Origin: Urechidicola croceus
GTDB lineage: Bacteria; Bacteroidota; Bacteroidia; Flavobacteriales; Flavobacteriaceae
Reading direction: 5' to 3'
Assembly: GCA_905181865.1 (NCBI GenBank)
Contig: CAJIZG010000001.1
Location: forward strand, 248,001 to 312,000
DNA length: 64,000 nucleotides
Positions 25,806 to 36,144 of the stretch are shown piece after piece (the stretch's first letter is position 1; each line of letters opens with the position of its first letter). The notes under the pieces are model-generated. The model did no database searches. It saw only the letters and a program-made list of their open reading frames with translations, and was not told where the DNA came from. Position numbers and translations under genes: made by a program.

Positions 25806-26625
25806 ATGGAACATACAAATGCTGCAAATTACCCAATTTGTAAAAAAACCGATAGTGCCTGAAAGATTAGAGGACTAGTACACCGAAAACTTTTTACCCT
25901 ACATAATTTCATTAGTTTGGGAAAAGTATTTTTCATTTGTAGATAATAGTCAAAAAAAGTTCGATTTTAAGCGCGTTAATTTTGTAAAAAGATATCTTAA
26001 AAAAACGCCCCTAATCTTAGTGTTTTAGTTGTAGGATAGGGTAACCCGAGTTTTTTTAGAATTTTTGCAACAAAACTCGAAAGTAAATTACACTGGAATT
26101 GATTTTTCAGATGCGGGTTGGAAGGGTAAAAATTACCCTAACTTAGAACTTAAAAAAAGTTTCTATTGAAGATTATGATATTAAGACAAAATTTGATATA
26201 ATCACCCTATGGTATTATTTAGAGCATGATTACAACCAACATCAAACTATGGAAACACTCTATAATTGCCTAAAACACCGAGGAAAAATAATTATTGAAG
26301 TACCTGATTATAAAAGCATGAATACAAAAACACAAAAATCATATTGGCAAAGATCGCATAGTCCAAGGTATATGTCTTTATTAACTCATAAGGGTTTTGC
26401 GCTTTTGTTTCAAAAAGATAAATGGGAAATTAGAAAACATTTCCGATACGGAACCCTTAATGCGTTTACCATTTGGTGGCTGGGTAGAATGGAAAAAAAA
26501 GAATATATTGGTCAGACAATATATCTAATCATTTTTGGATGCTTGTTGTTTTAAAACTCGTTACATCCCCTATCTTTGTATTTGAAAAACTATTTCCGTT
26601 GGGCGTACAAATTTTAGTGGTTTAA
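25806..26625 (+). pseudogene. Broken class I SAM-dependent methyltransferase in the carotenoid cluster
   Basis: An ATG at 25806 starts MEHTNAANYPICKKTDSA, which stops early. Shifting frames then recovers VLVVG, YTGIDFSDAGWKGKNYPNLE, IEDYDIKTKFDIITLWYYLE and, in an intact frame from 26249, LKHRGKIIIEVPDYKSMN. The tail VFEKLFPLGVQILVV ends at 26625 in another frame. Several stops and shifts are present, including inside the SAM-binding loop, so the gene is dead unless the sequence is faulty. Its position in the crt operon suggests it once modified a carotenoid or glycosylated carotenoid; that is a guess. Confidence 0.8.
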
Positions 26626-26677
26626 AAAAATAGTCTAATTTATTATCACAAACCTATTCAAAATATAACACAAACGC

Positions 26678-27385
26678 ATGAGCCAAATAACCACTTGTAC
26701 TTTTTTTAAATTAGAAAGTTTTTCCAACAAACTTTGGGCGTTTTCGCAAATGCAATTAGGACGCGCTCATTTCAAAAATATTGAAGGATTGGTTTTCTAT
26801 AAATTATTGGGCTCAGGCGCTGAAAATGGTTTTAGTTCAAAACCAAACTTTGGTACTTATGCATTATTATGTATTTGGGTATCAGAAATAGATGCAAATA
26901 GTTTTTTTGAAAAAAATTCATTTTTTAACAACTATAAGTCTAGAAGCTCCGAAACATTTACCGTGTTTGCAAATGCAGCAGAAGTACACGGAAAGTGGGA
27001 CGGAAAGCAACCTTTTATTTCTTCTGCCTCTTTGGCTTTAGATAAGCCAGTTATGGTTTTAACACGAGCCAGTATTCGGCTTTCAAAATTGATTTCTTTT
27101 TGGAGAAAAGTTGGTGATGTGAGCAAAAGTTTAGAGGACTACGATGGATTAGCGCTATCTATTGGTGTTGGCGAATGGCCTTTAATACAGCAAGCTACAC
27201 TGAGCGTATGGAAAACTCAAGCCGAAATGATTGATTATGCCTATAAAAATGAAAAGCACAAAGAAGTCGTTCGTCTTACGAGAAAACTAAAATGGTATAA
27301 AGAAGAGATGTTTGCAAGATTTATTCCCTATAAATTTTTAGGCCAGTGGAATGGTAAAAATATTGAAAAATTTTTAGATATTTAA
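26678..27385 (+). CDS. crtA: CrtA-like carotenoid 2-hydroxylase/spheroidene monooxygenase homologue
   Basis: The 235-residue product matches the spheroidene monooxygenase family: LGSGAENGFSSKPNFGTYAL, then VHGKWDGKQPF, VLTRASIRLSKLISFWR, LSIGVGEWPLIQQAT and a final WYKEEMFARFIPYKFLG. In flavobacteria a CrtA relative is known to hydroxylate C2' in myxol synthesis, and the neighbouring crtD, cruF and crtZ fit that pathway. It is intact, although the methyltransferase gene just upstream is broken. Confidence 0.85.
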   Translation: MSQITTCTFFKLESFSNKLWAFSQMQLGRAHFKNIEGLVFYKLLGSGAENGFSSKPNFGTYALLCIWVSEIDANSFFEKNSFFNNYKSRSSETFTVFANAAEVHGKWDGKQPFISSASLALDKPVMVLTRASIRLSKLISFWRKVGDVSKSLEDYDGLALSIGVGEWPLIQQATLSVWKTQAEMIDYAYKNEKHKEVVRLTRKLKWYKEEMFARFIPYKFLGQWNGKNIEKFLDI

Positions 27386-27505
27386 TCCTATTTTTTTCAA
27401 TACTATGATTATGGCAATCAATGGTTTTTAAACAATCACTGTTTTCGCAAACTCTTTTTATTATCTATAGACAACTGGATGTGCAAATTAAAATTACAGA
27501 AAGAG

Positions 27506-28384
27506 TTAAGCGATATTTTTGTATTTTTTTATTTGATTGTTAAATTCCTCGATATTCATTTAATTAAGTGCCGAATGCCTTCTTTTTTTGTTGTACCAAA
27601 TTTCTATGTATTCAAAGATTTCAAGTTTCATTTGTCCTTTAGAGATGAGTTTATTTCCATATACCAATGCTGTTTTCAGGGGTTTAAAAAAACTTTCTGC
27701 TACTGCGTTGTCCCAGCAATTTCCTTTTCTACTCATACTCCTTTTAATATTATATGATTCAATGGTATTTACAAATTTCTTACTTGCATATTGAACACCT
27801 CTGTCAGAATGAAAAATTAATCCTTTTTGAACAGGTCTGTTTTGAATAGCCATTCTCCAAGCAGCTAAACTTGTTTCTTCGGTACTCACTCCATGGCTTA
27901 AACTCCACCCAACCACTTTTCTATCATATAAATCAATGATGGTTGTAAGGTATAAAAAACCTGTTTTGGTTTGAATATAGCTGATGTCAGAAATCCAAAC
28001 TTTTGATGGATGAGTAACAGTAAATACGCTGTTTAGGATATTTTCTATAACCAAATAATTGTGTTTCGAATTAGTTGTAACTTTAAATTTCTTACTAAGT
28101 TTACTTCTTAATCCAAATTCTCTCAGATATTTTGCAACTGTAATTCTAGATATTTGATACCCTAAAGAAGTCAATTCTATTGTAATTCTAGGGCTTCCAT
28201 AACGCTGCTTTGATGAAAAATAAATAAATGTTATTTTTTCTTTTATAATATTCATTTTAAGCACTCTATTTGAAATAGGTTTAGTTTTCCATTTATAGTA
28301 ACTACTGGAACTTACTTCTAAAACTTTACACATCTTTTCAATCGGAAATACTTGCTGGTGATTTTTAATAAAAATGTATTTCAT
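27506..28384 (-). pseudogene. IS150-like transposase OrfB with a premature stop near its C-terminus
   Basis: The intact 274-residue part has HTH-like and rve domains with WISDISYIQTK (first Asp), FHSDRGVQYAS (second Asp) and DNAVAESFFKPLK (Glu). The frame meets TAA at 27560-27562 right after RRHSALN, where relatives usually have Tyr. The same frame then continues MNIEEFNNQIKKYKNIA to a natural stop at 27506. A single TAT-to-TAA change explains this. All catalytic residues precede the stop, so activity may persist. Confidence 0.8.
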
Positions 28385-28680
28385 CGACCGCTCTTGGAAA
28401 AAATGCCTATTGCTTTTTTTAACATATCACATTCTAAATCAACATCTTTCAGCTTTTTCTCCAACTGATGCATCTTTTCTTGTTCTGGAGATAATTTTAG
28501 ATTTCCTTTTCCAGGAAAACTTCCTGCTCCAAATTCTTCTTGTTCTTTACGCCTTTTATATAGCAGGCTAACTCTAATTCCTAGTTCTCTAGCCAATTCT
28601 GAAATGTTTGACCTTTCCTGACTTAATTCAACAGCTTTTCGTTTAAAAACTGCATCATAAATTTTTCTTGATTGTTTCAT
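28381..28680 (-). CDS. IS150-like transposase OrfA
   Basis: The 99-residue protein has a helix-turn-helix (RKAVELSQERSNISELARELG) and a zipper-like C-terminal helix (EKMHQLEKKLKDVDLECDML). Its stop overlaps the orfB start (ATGA), and an A7 tract (complement of 28414-28420) near its end is a plausible -1 frameshift site, with the orfB frame open from there. Confidence 0.88.
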   Translation of the reverse strand: MKQSRKIYDAVFKRKAVELSQERSNISELARELGIRVSLLYKRRKEQEEFGAGSFPGKGNLKLSPEQEKMHQLEKKLKDVDLECDMLKKAIGIFSKSGR

Positions 28681-28737
28681 AAATTAACATTAAGATTTTA
28701 TTCTTAACTCTAACTGTAAACTAAATTAGTACATCCA

Positions 28738-29059
28738 GTTTTGACCATATCATGAAAAAGAAAACCATAAAGAGAGCCTCTGCAGATATTGGCTTTATTT
28801 TCATAGCCTATAATCTGAAAAGAATTATGAATATCATTGGGTTAGAAAAATTAATAGAGATAATGGCTCGTTTTTCTATTATTTTCAACCTCAAAAGAAC
28901 TACTTATAAGGTTCTAAAGCCAAAAAAAATCTTGGTTTACACATATTTTCCGTCAAACCCAAAATATTGCTATTATTACATTAAATTTGAAATACAAAAA
29001 ATTAAATGTCGATTTTTAGAAAAACTGACATTGTGATGCATTAAAAACAACTATTTTCT
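28738..29059 (+). pseudogene. 3' fragment of an IS1182-family transposase, copy 1
   Basis: The frame encodes FDHIMKKKTIKRASADIG and the rest of a transposase C-terminus, ending at 29036. The sequence is nearly identical over about 300 bp to 31786-32108, the end of a broken IS1182-type element. The 5' part is missing and replaced by the IS150-like element. It is a remnant only. Confidence 0.8.
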
Positions 29060-29066
29060 AAAGAAC

Positions 29067-30341
29067 ATGGATTTACGTAAAAAAATTATTGTTATTGGTG
29101 GGGGCTTTGCTGGATTAGAGCTTATCAAACGCCTAGGGAATTCAAAAAAATACGATATTATTTTAGTGGATAGCAACAACTATAATTTTTTTGCACCATT
29201 AATATATCAAGTTTCTAGTGGTTTCATGGAGCCATCAGCAATTAGCTATCCTTTTCGTAAAATTCTTCGTAATTTTAAAAACGTACGTTTCAGACTTGGT
29301 TCTCTTGAAAAAGTAGTGCCCGACGAGAACAAAATAATTCTAAATAATGGCGAGTTGTCATATGATTTTTTAATCATGGCAACAGGTACAGAAACAAATT
29401 ACTTTGGTAATAAAAATATCGAAGAAAAATGTTTACCAATGAAAACAATAAGTGACGCCTTGTCACTACGAAATACCATTTTAACACGTTTAGACTTAGC
29501 AACAAGAATTGAGAATGCAGCCGAAAGAAAAAAATACCTAACCTTTGTAATTGCTGGCGCAGGACCAACAGGTGTAGAACTTTCTGGAATTATAGCAGAG
29601 TTGAGTGGCTCGGTAATTATGAAAGATTATCCAGAGTTAAAAGAAGAAGAACTTGGAGAAATTTATTTAGTCGACGGTCAAAAAGCGGTTTTGTCATCCA
29701 TGTCACTGCATGCTCAGAAATACGCTACTAAAAAGTTGGCTACTTATGGTGTGCATCTTTTAATGGATACTTTTGTTGAAGATTTTGATGGTGAAAGTGT
29801 ACAGTTATCTAACGGAAAGAGCATTGATACTAAAAATTTAATTTGGGCTGCTGGGGTGCAGGCCAAAGTATTTGAAGGTTTTCATCCAGATAGTTTTGGA
29901 CAGGGTAAACGATTAAAAACAGATCAGTTTAATAGGGTTTATTTATCTGACAATATTCATGCTTTAGGAGATTGTGCTTTAATAGATGGAGATAAAAATT
30001 ATCCTGACGGGCATCCACAGGTGGCGCAACCAGCAATACAACAGGCAAAAAACTTGGCAGATAATTTATTAAAAAATCAAGAAGTATGGAAAGCTTTTGG
30101 CTACAAAGACAAAGGTTCTTTGGCTATTATCGGAAGAAATAAAGCCGTATTAGATTTTCCAAACCAAAAATATGCTATGAGTGGCTTTTTATCTTGGCTC
30201 ATCTGGATTTTTGTTCATATTATGGGACTTGTCAATTTTAAGAGTAAATTAAGAGCTCTATATAACTGGTTGGGATATTATATTTATAAAGACCAATCTT
30301 TTAGAATGATTATAAAACCTAATAGCAAAAAAAATAATTGA
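29067..30341 (+). CDS. ndh: Type II NADH dehydrogenase (NDH-2)
   Basis: The 424-residue product has two dinucleotide-binding folds: KIIVIGGGFAGLELIKRL for FAD and LTFVIAGAGPTGVELSGI for NADH. The family motifs LIWAAGVQA and IHALGDCALI follow, and hydrophobic C-terminal segments (about 375-400) serve for membrane association. It passes electrons from NADH to quinone without pumping protons. A left half-site of the cassette system follows the stop by 13 bp, so this may have been cassette cargo or a neighbour of one. Confidence 0.9.
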   Translation: MDLRKKIIVIGGGFAGLELIKRLGNSKKYDIILVDSNNYNFFAPLIYQVSSGFMEPSAISYPFRKILRNFKNVRFRLGSLEKVVPDENKIILNNGELSYDFLIMATGTETNYFGNKNIEEKCLPMKTISDALSLRNTILTRLDLATRIENAAERKKYLTFVIAGAGPTGVELSGIIAELSGSVIMKDYPELKEEELGEIYLVDGQKAVLSSMSLHAQKYATKKLATYGVHLLMDTFVEDFDGESVQLSNGKSIDTKNLIWAAGVQAKVFEGFHPDSFGQGKRLKTDQFNRVYLSDNIHALGDCALIDGDKNYPDGHPQVAQPAIQQAKNLADNLLKNQEVWKAFGYKDKGSLAIIGRNKAVLDFPNQKYAMSGFLSWLIWIFVHIMGLVNFKSKLRALYNWLGYYIYKDQSFRMIIKPNSKKNN

Positions 30342-30353
30342 ACGGAGAAAAAA

Positions 30354-30384
30354 CGCACCACAACAAAGTATAAAAATCATAGCC
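30354..30384 (+). other. Left half of an attC-like site (G)
   Basis: CCACAAC, unpaired AAA and GTATAAAAATCATAGCC (30368-30384) closely match the left half of site C (ACAAC, AAT, GTATAAAAGTAATAGCGG). No right half was found within the next 150 bp, where IS1182-type sequence begins. Confidence 0.55.
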
Positions 30385-30502
30385 TAGGGGGATAGCAACG
30401 CTGCTTATACAAACCCTCAAACTGTCTAAAAACTATTTAGAAATAGTCAATTACAATCCTCCATAAATTATCATATATCCTTGATATATTGTATCTTTAG
30501 TT

Positions 30503-32108
30503 ATGACTTATATCAAAGGATTTAACAGAAATCAGGCAGTTTTAATTCCAGAAGCAATAGATTAATTAATTGATAAAAACAATAAAATCAGATTCATTGA
30601 TTCTTTTGTTGATTCGTTAAATAGTGTAGCTTTTAGTTTTAAAGATATTCGGCTTAACAAAAATGGAAGACCGCCATATCACCCAAAAGATTTATAAAAA
30701 ATTTATATGTACGGATACCTCAATAAAATTCGTTCTTCTAGAGTCTTAGAAAAAGAAGCAAGACGAAGTATAGAACTTATTTGGTTGATTAAAGGACCTG
30801 GTCCTGATCACAATACTATTTCTAACTTCAGAAGAGATAATCCTAAGGCTATCAAAAAAAAATTGGAGGAACTGTGAATATTGCTAAAAATTTAGATTTA
30901 ATTGGTAGACTATTATTAGCAGGAGATGGCACTAAACTTAGAACTCAAAATTCCAAAAAAAATAATTACAACCAAAAAAAAATCGATAAACACGTTGCTT
31001 ATACTAAAATAAATTAGCGAAGTATTGCCTAGCTCTTGAAAACGCAGATGACGAGAAAAAAAGGCTATTGAAACAAAAATAGCGAAACAAAAGAAACACA
31101 AAAAACACAAAAAACAATATCAAGCTCTTAAAAAGCAACTCAAAGAAACTCAAGAAAAACAAATAGCTAGTTCAGATCTTCAACTAAGACAGCTAGTCAT
31201 TAGAGGTATTATTACCGAGGTTTGTTATAACATTCAATCTACCGTAGATCCTAAAAATAAATTACCGATAGATTATCAAGTTACCAATGAGAATGATAAA
31301 AAAGCATTGGTTGAAATTACTAAAAATGCAATCGATATTATTGGAAATAATACTTTTAATTTTGTTTTAGATAAAGGATATTACACTGCTGAACAAATTC
31401 ATAAATCACAAAAAATGGGCCTTACAACTCATGCTTGTGTTCCAAACCCTGCTTCAAATGCTCCTGATAACACCTATAATGTAAGTGAGTTTAGATATAA
31501 TAAAGAACTGGATTATTACACCTGTCCAGCAGGTGAAATATTAAAAAATAATGGAAATTGGTATAACAAAAGAGCGTATCGAGTAAAACAATACAAAACC
31601 AAAAATTGTAAAAACTACGCTGTAAAAGATTTGTGTACTAAAGCTAAGTATCAAAAAATAATTGAGCATCATGAGTTTTCAGAAGCACTCGTAATAAACA
31701 AAAGTAATATTGCCAAAAACCCTGAAATATACGCACAAAGACAAGCTCTTGTGGAGCATCTTTTTTGGCACTATGAAAAGAAAATGGGGTTTTGACCATA
31801 TCATGAAAAAGAAAACCATAAAGAGAGCCTCTGCAGATATTGGCTTTATTTTTATAGCCTATAATCTGAAAAGAATTATGAATATCATTGGGTTAGAAAA
31901 ATTAATAGAGATAATGACTCGTTTTTCTATTGTTTTCAACCTCAAAAGAACTACTTATAAGCTTCTAAAGTCAAAAAATATCTTGGCTTACACATATTTT
32001 CCGTCAAACCCAAAATATTGCTATTATTACATTAAATTTGAAATACAAAAAATTAAATGTCAGTTTTTAGACAAACTGACGTTTGCATCAATAAAATCTA
32101 CTTTCTAA
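30503..32108 (+). pseudogene. IS1182-family transposase, multiply broken
   Basis: From an ATG at 30503 the frame gives TYIKGFNRNQAVLIPEAID then a stop. Further fragments follow: FKDIRLNKNGRPPYHPKDL, IKGPGPDHNTISNFRRDN, a cysteine-containing CPAGEIL stretch and VEHLF. An extra T in a run of six at about 31760 then shifts the frame before GTMKRKWGFDHIMKKK. It is a typical DDE_Tnp_1-type IS1182 transposase with at least three stops and one frameshift. Its last 300 bp are duplicated at 28738-29059. Confidence 0.85.
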
Positions 32109-32227
32109 TATATTTTTATATTCGTCTTAATACAAAATTTTAAAAGTCTTACTTAGACGACATGGGTCTATCTTAATCTCAAACATAAGAACTACTCTTA
32201 CATAGTAATTATAAAACGTTACGTTTT

Positions 32228-33034
32228 TTAATAGATACTACTTTTAGTCTTTAAAAATGTTTTGCTCCTTCTACTAATCAGTTCAAGAAACTCTAATTCA
32301 TGACCATAGTTTAACAAGTCAAAATCAAACGCTTCTGCTTCGACATATCTAATAAATTCTTCTACACGATGCTCTGGAATATTAAAATTCTCAACTAAAA
32401 AATTAGATCCAAGATAGTATTTAATACTTTTTGCTGGTACTTCAGGGATTCCAGCTGCTTTTTTATCCATTACTTCAGATCTAAAAAGCGGTATTAATAA
32501 TTGATCTACAACATTTATAATATTTAAACCATCTACCAAATGAGCTTGTGAGGGCAAGGCAACATTTTCTGTATAGTTTCCGCCATCATCGCTAAGGTCA
32601 TAGGCGGTATTGTCTTTTATTCCAAAATAAATAGCATCAAGTTTTGGGTTAAAAGTTTTTACGCTATGCATGTCTGTTTCAAGGTTTCCAGTAAGTTTTT
32701 CGCCTAGAACTACAACTTCGTCTAATCTATTAATTTCTTCAATTAAAAAAATGTGTATTTTTTTTGATTCTAAAATTGCTTTATTAATTCTAATATCAAA
32801 GTTTTGATATTCTAAGGCTCTAACTTCTATAATATCATCTGGGGTCACTGCTATTGTAAATTCACCATCTTTATTTGTCACAGCGCCTCTGTTTGATGAG
32901 GAGTTATAAATAGTTACACCATCAATATCACTACCTTCGACAATAATTTTTCCATTAACATATTCACGCTTAATGTCTTGAGAAACGGCAAAAAAGCCCA
33001 TACAAAATATAAATAATGGTAGTAGTTTTTTCAT
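32228..33034 (-). CDS. Secreted carboxypeptidase-like regulatory domain protein
   Basis: The 268-residue product has a signal peptide (about 1-18, KKLLPLFIFCMGFFAVSQ). A carboxypeptidase-D regulatory-like beta-sandwich follows (about 25-100, VNGKIIVEGSDIDGVTIYN, then TNKDGEFTIAV) and then LDEVVVLGEKLTGN. That arrangement resembles the start of a TonB receptor, but no plug or barrel follows. The remaining 150 residues are not recognised. Such stand-alone proteins are common in flavobacteria, with unknown function. Confidence 0.8.
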   Translation of the reverse strand: MKKLLPLFIFCMGFFAVSQDIKREYVNGKIIVEGSDIDGVTIYNSSSNRGAVTNKDGEFTIAVTPDDIIEVRALEYQNFDIRINKAILESKKIHIFLIEEINRLDEVVVLGEKLTGNLETDMHSVKTFNPKLDAIYFGIKDNTAYDLSDDGGNYTENVALPSQAHLVDGLNIINVVDQLLIPLFRSEVMDKKAAGIPEVPAKSIKYYLGSNFLVENFNIPEHRVEEFIRYVEAEAFDFDLLNYGHELEFLELISRRSKTFLKTKSSIY

Positions 33035-33871
33035 GAGTGAAATTTATAATTTAAAATTAGTTCGCGCTCAATTTTAATGTTACTAGTAATTTTTAGTTTT
33101 AATACAGAATTAATAATATCTGAAACTATAAAAAAAAATTAAATCTATTTTGAGTTGTCTTTGAGAATTCAAATATTTCAAAAACACTTAACCGCTCTAG
33201 CATATCCTGAAAACAAAATTGCACATTAATTTTCATCTGTTTTTATTTATATATTTAATAAAAATCATTAATTTAATTTATGTAAGAACAAAATTTATTT
33301 ACATACCTAAAATTCATTTTTATGAAATAATTAAAAGCATTGAAAACTCATTAGACTATTGCAAAAAACTATACAAAAAAAGATGTGAAAATAATAAGGC
33401 TATGAGCTAGAGTATAGCTCTTGAATATAAATGATGTCCTTGTATATTATGCGGAAAATTCCAGGATAAAAGTCAGCGCAAAGCCAATGCTAAAAATAAA
33501 AATCGTTAAAGAGTTTGTCTGTCTACCAACACTTTTTTTTCGATCTGAAAATAAAATCAGGATAGTGCAAAATTGAAAAATAAATGATAGAAATGATAGA
33601 AATGAAAAAAGCTCGGTAGTTTAGCCCCTAATAAGTTCGGAGTGATATTTTAAATTTCAAATAATATTGATTTCACATTAACATTAAATATTTTTTAAAG
33701 AAAATGAAAAGTATGATTCTCCCCTGACGACAGTTCTCGCTAACTTTCTATCTGTGATTTATTTATTAACTTTAGTCCTTAACCACAACAAAAAATCTTG
33801 TACAGACACATTGGGTGTAATTTGACGCAACCAAACGAAAAAAAACGCATCTAATCCTAAAACAAATCGTT
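33035..33871. other. Gene-free AT-rich stretch
   Basis: No convincing gene was found. A 63-codon frame at 33219-33410 is low-complexity and lacks a recognisable product. The right end (about 33800-33870) shows ACAAC and a CG|TTATG junction one base into the lipoprotein start, weakly reminiscent of cassette-site right halves. This is too degenerate to call. Confidence 0.35.
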
Positions 33872-34684
33872 ATGAAAAAATTACGAATCTTTACTTTAAT
33901 AGGATTTAGCATTTTAGGCTGTAGCACTGACAATGAAAAAATTTTAATTAATTCTAATTACGCCGAATATATAATAGAAAATGCTATTGACACAGAAATT
34001 AATTTTATGCCAGAAGAAATATATACAACTAACGAAACAGAAGAACCAGTTTTAAAACTAAAATTAGTTACTTCTGAAATCTTTCCTTGTATAAACTACG
34101 GAATATCAACTACTGAATTTATAAATGATAATGAACTAATTATAAGATTTGAGAAGATAATTGGACCCGAATTATGTCTAACCGCAATAGGACCTGCAAC
34201 GTCATATATTGAATTGCCTCAAAGTACAAAGAAGGTAACTTTTTTAAATGGAAGTTTAATCGATGAGTATTCTATAGAAATTAATGAACAAAAAATATCT
34301 ATAACGCTCATCGAAAATAATTTCACAACTTCATTGTATGATAAAACTTTTAGACTTCCGGAAAATTCATTTGCCTATGTTTGCGGAACTAATACAAATA
34401 ACACTAACATTTATACTGATTTTTTAGCAATTATAAAGCAAAATCTTGATTTCATAGAATTTGAATTTGACGGAGAAGGAAGAATACCTTATCCTGAAAC
34501 AACTGATGGGAATTGGGTCAATCACCCTTCAAAATATTATAAATATACAGATTCTGACGAATTTAATAATATGGCTGACACCATGAACGATTATTCTTCC
34601 CTAAACATTGAAGAAAATTCTGGGGTCACTATTTCAATTTACAGTTGGAATAATATTAAGTTTTATAGTTGGATTGAAAATTAA
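33872..34684 (+). CDS. Hypothetical lipoprotein
   Basis: The 270-residue product has a lipoprotein signal (FSILGC lipobox, Cys about residue 17) and a mature acidic, beta-rich domain. A late YVCGTNTNNTN segment and two earlier Cys residues could form disulfides. I do not recognise the family. It is followed within 10 bp by a left half-site of the cassette system, so it may be cassette cargo of the unknown-lipoprotein kind. Confidence 0.7.
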   Translation: MKKLRIFTLIGFSILGCSTDNEKILINSNYAEYIIENAIDTEINFMPEEIYTTNETEEPVLKLKLVTSEIFPCINYGISTTEFINDNELIIRFEKIIGPELCLTAIGPATSYIELPQSTKKVTFLNGSLIDEYSIEINEQKISITLIENNFTTSLYDKTFRLPENSFAYVCGTNTNNTNIYTDFLAIIKQNLDFIEFEFDGEGRIPYPETTDGNWVNHPSKYYKYTDSDEFNNMADTMNDYSSLNIEENSGVTISIYSWNNIKFYSWIEN

Positions 34685-34687
34685 AAA

Positions 34688-34715
34688 CGTTGCACAACAA
34701 ATAACTGTGCTGAAA
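34688..34715 (+). other. Left half of an attC-like site (I)
   Basis: CGTTGCACAAC (34688-34698) followed by unpaired AAA and TAACTGTGCTG resembles the left outer box and inner arm of the complete sites. The right half is not identifiable; IS481-type remnant sequence starts about 70 bp further on. Confidence 0.4.
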
Positions 34716-34786
34716 AACAAGTAAAACTTCATTAAATTTTAACTAAAGTACTTCTAAATTTTTTATTGTAAATAAGAGCAGACCTA

Positions 34787-35193
34787 AACGGACGACATGA
34801 ACGTATGCGCCGTGATTTAAGCGTGGCTTGCACTTAAACCTTCAGCCTTTTTAAGGCACAACAGTGCGGTCTAAAACCGTTTGTAAAAGAATTTAATAAC
34901 ATTAGACCTCATGCATCTTTAGCAATGAAAACCTCTGCTGATTATTATAATTTTTACAATAGACCATGGACTAAAAAACTCTAAAATAGGGATATCCATC
35001 AACCATCAAAGTTATGAAAATATGCGAAAATGGAGCGATGCGCAGGAATTCATATTATTAGGCATATTGGACTACAGCAATTAAAAGAAAATACGGCGGT
35101 GATCAAGATGAAGGAAATGAAATTTGGTAAGTATTTTATAGCGACGTATTTTTGTGTTAGGTTAACGAAAAAAAAAGACAAATAGGTAATAAT
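34787..35193 (+). pseudogene. C-terminal remnant of an IS481-family transposase
   Basis: One frame reads NGRHERMRRDLSVACT, stop, then FKAQQCGLKPFVKEFNN and IRPHASLAMKTSADYY, the end of an rve-type DDE domain (the HE of GRHER is the catalytic Glu region). It stops at 34984. Shifted frames recover KICENGAMRRNSYY, GNEIW and VFYSDVFLC, the beta-rich tail usual in these transposases. Several stops make it non-functional, and the 5' part is absent. Confidence 0.75.
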
Positions 35194-35275
35194 TAAGTTA
35201 AGTCAAAATCTAGTGTAAAGCAAGTCTCTTTAACTTTGTAAACTATGTATCTTTACGAACAGCAATAAAAAAAGT

Positions 35276-36073
35276 ATGAATAGAATCCAACATATAGAAA
35301 ATGAGATTTCCGATTTAAGAAGTCAATTGCAGAATCATAAAATTTATAAAAATCTAAAGAATTTAGATGACATTAAAGTTTTTATGGAGAATCACGTATT
35401 TGCTGTTTGGGACTTTATGTCACTTTTAAAATCCCTTCAAATAAAACTGACAAATGTTCAAACTCCTTGGGTGCCATCTAAAAACCCAACACTTTCGAGA
35501 TTCATAAATGAAATCGTTCACGGGGAAGAAAGTGACATTAATGAATTAGGAGAACCTAAAAGTCATTTTGAAATGTATTTGGATGCAATGAGACAAGTAA
35601 AAGCAGATACAACCGAGATTAATAATTTCATAAGTCTTCTTAAATCTGATAATACAGTTGAATATTCATTGAATGAAATCAATATTGATAAAAGAGTGGC
35701 TAATTTTGTGAAATTTTCATTCGCAATTATTGAAACAAATAAACCTCACCTTGTTGCTTCTGCCTTTACATTTGGACGAGAAGATGTTATCCCTGACATG
35801 TTTATTGAGATTTTGAAAAATTCTGCTTCTGGAAACAAGTCCTATAACAAATTGACCTATTATCTTGAAAGACATATAGAATTAGATGGAGATGAACACG
35901 GACCACTGTCTCTTAAAATGATATCAGAACTTTGTGGAAATGACGACCAGAAATGGAATGAAATACTGACAGTAGCAAAGGAATCATTAGAGAAAAGAAT
36001 TGGTCTTTGGGATTCAATTAATGACTTAATTCAAAATAAAAATCTCGCATATAGCAAAGATGCAAGAAATTAA
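35276..36073 (+). CDS. DUF3050 family protein (haem-oxygenase-like fold)
   Basis: The 265-residue all-helical protein has the DUF3050 landmarks [20 protein letters not shown] near residue 35, [13 protein letters not shown], and [15 protein letters not shown] with paired His/Glu residues. These could bind metal in a haem-oxygenase-like bundle. Length agrees with the family (250-270). No activity is established for the family to my knowledge. A right half-site of the cassette system lies about 90 bp downstream. Confidence 0.85.
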   Translation: MNRIQHIENEISDLRSQLQNHKIYKNLKNLDDIKVFMENHVFAVWDFMSLLKSLQIKLTNVQTPWVPSKNPTLSRFINEIVHGEESDINELGEPKSHFEMYLDAMRQVKADTTEINNFISLLKSDNTVEYSLNEINIDKRVANFVKFSFAIIETNKPHLVASAFTFGREDVIPDMFIEILKNSASGNKSYNKLTYYLERHIELDGDEHGPLSLKMISELCGNDDQKWNEILTVAKESLEKRIGLWDSINDLIQNKNLAYSKDARN

Positions 36074-36144
36074 TGATGACTTTAAAGAAAAATTGTAAAT
36101 AATAAACATTTATATTAGACCGAAAACCCTTCGAGTTTCAAGTC

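Larger units (their letters stand above)
27476..28737 (-). mobile_element. IS3-family (IS150-like) insertion sequence
   Basis: The element is about 1.26 kb with inverted ends. The left end starts TGGATGTGCAAATTAAAATT and the right end, on the other strand, TGGATGTACTAATTTAGTTT; both continue to AGAGTTAAG. It carries overlapping orfA and orfB. Its right end abuts a 3' fragment of an IS1182-type transposase (GTTTTGACC...), while the left flank is unrelated. No target duplication is seen, suggesting a later rearrangement. Confidence 0.85.

Noticed and set aside
27479-27794. Forward frames over the end of the IS150-like element
   Set aside because: They are antisense to the transposase gene and its inverted repeat, and have no independent support.
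33219-33410. A 63-codon frame with ATG in the AT-rich spacer
   Set aside because: Low-complexity Ile/Tyr/Lys/Phe-rich sequence with no family resemblance or promoter; probably chance.
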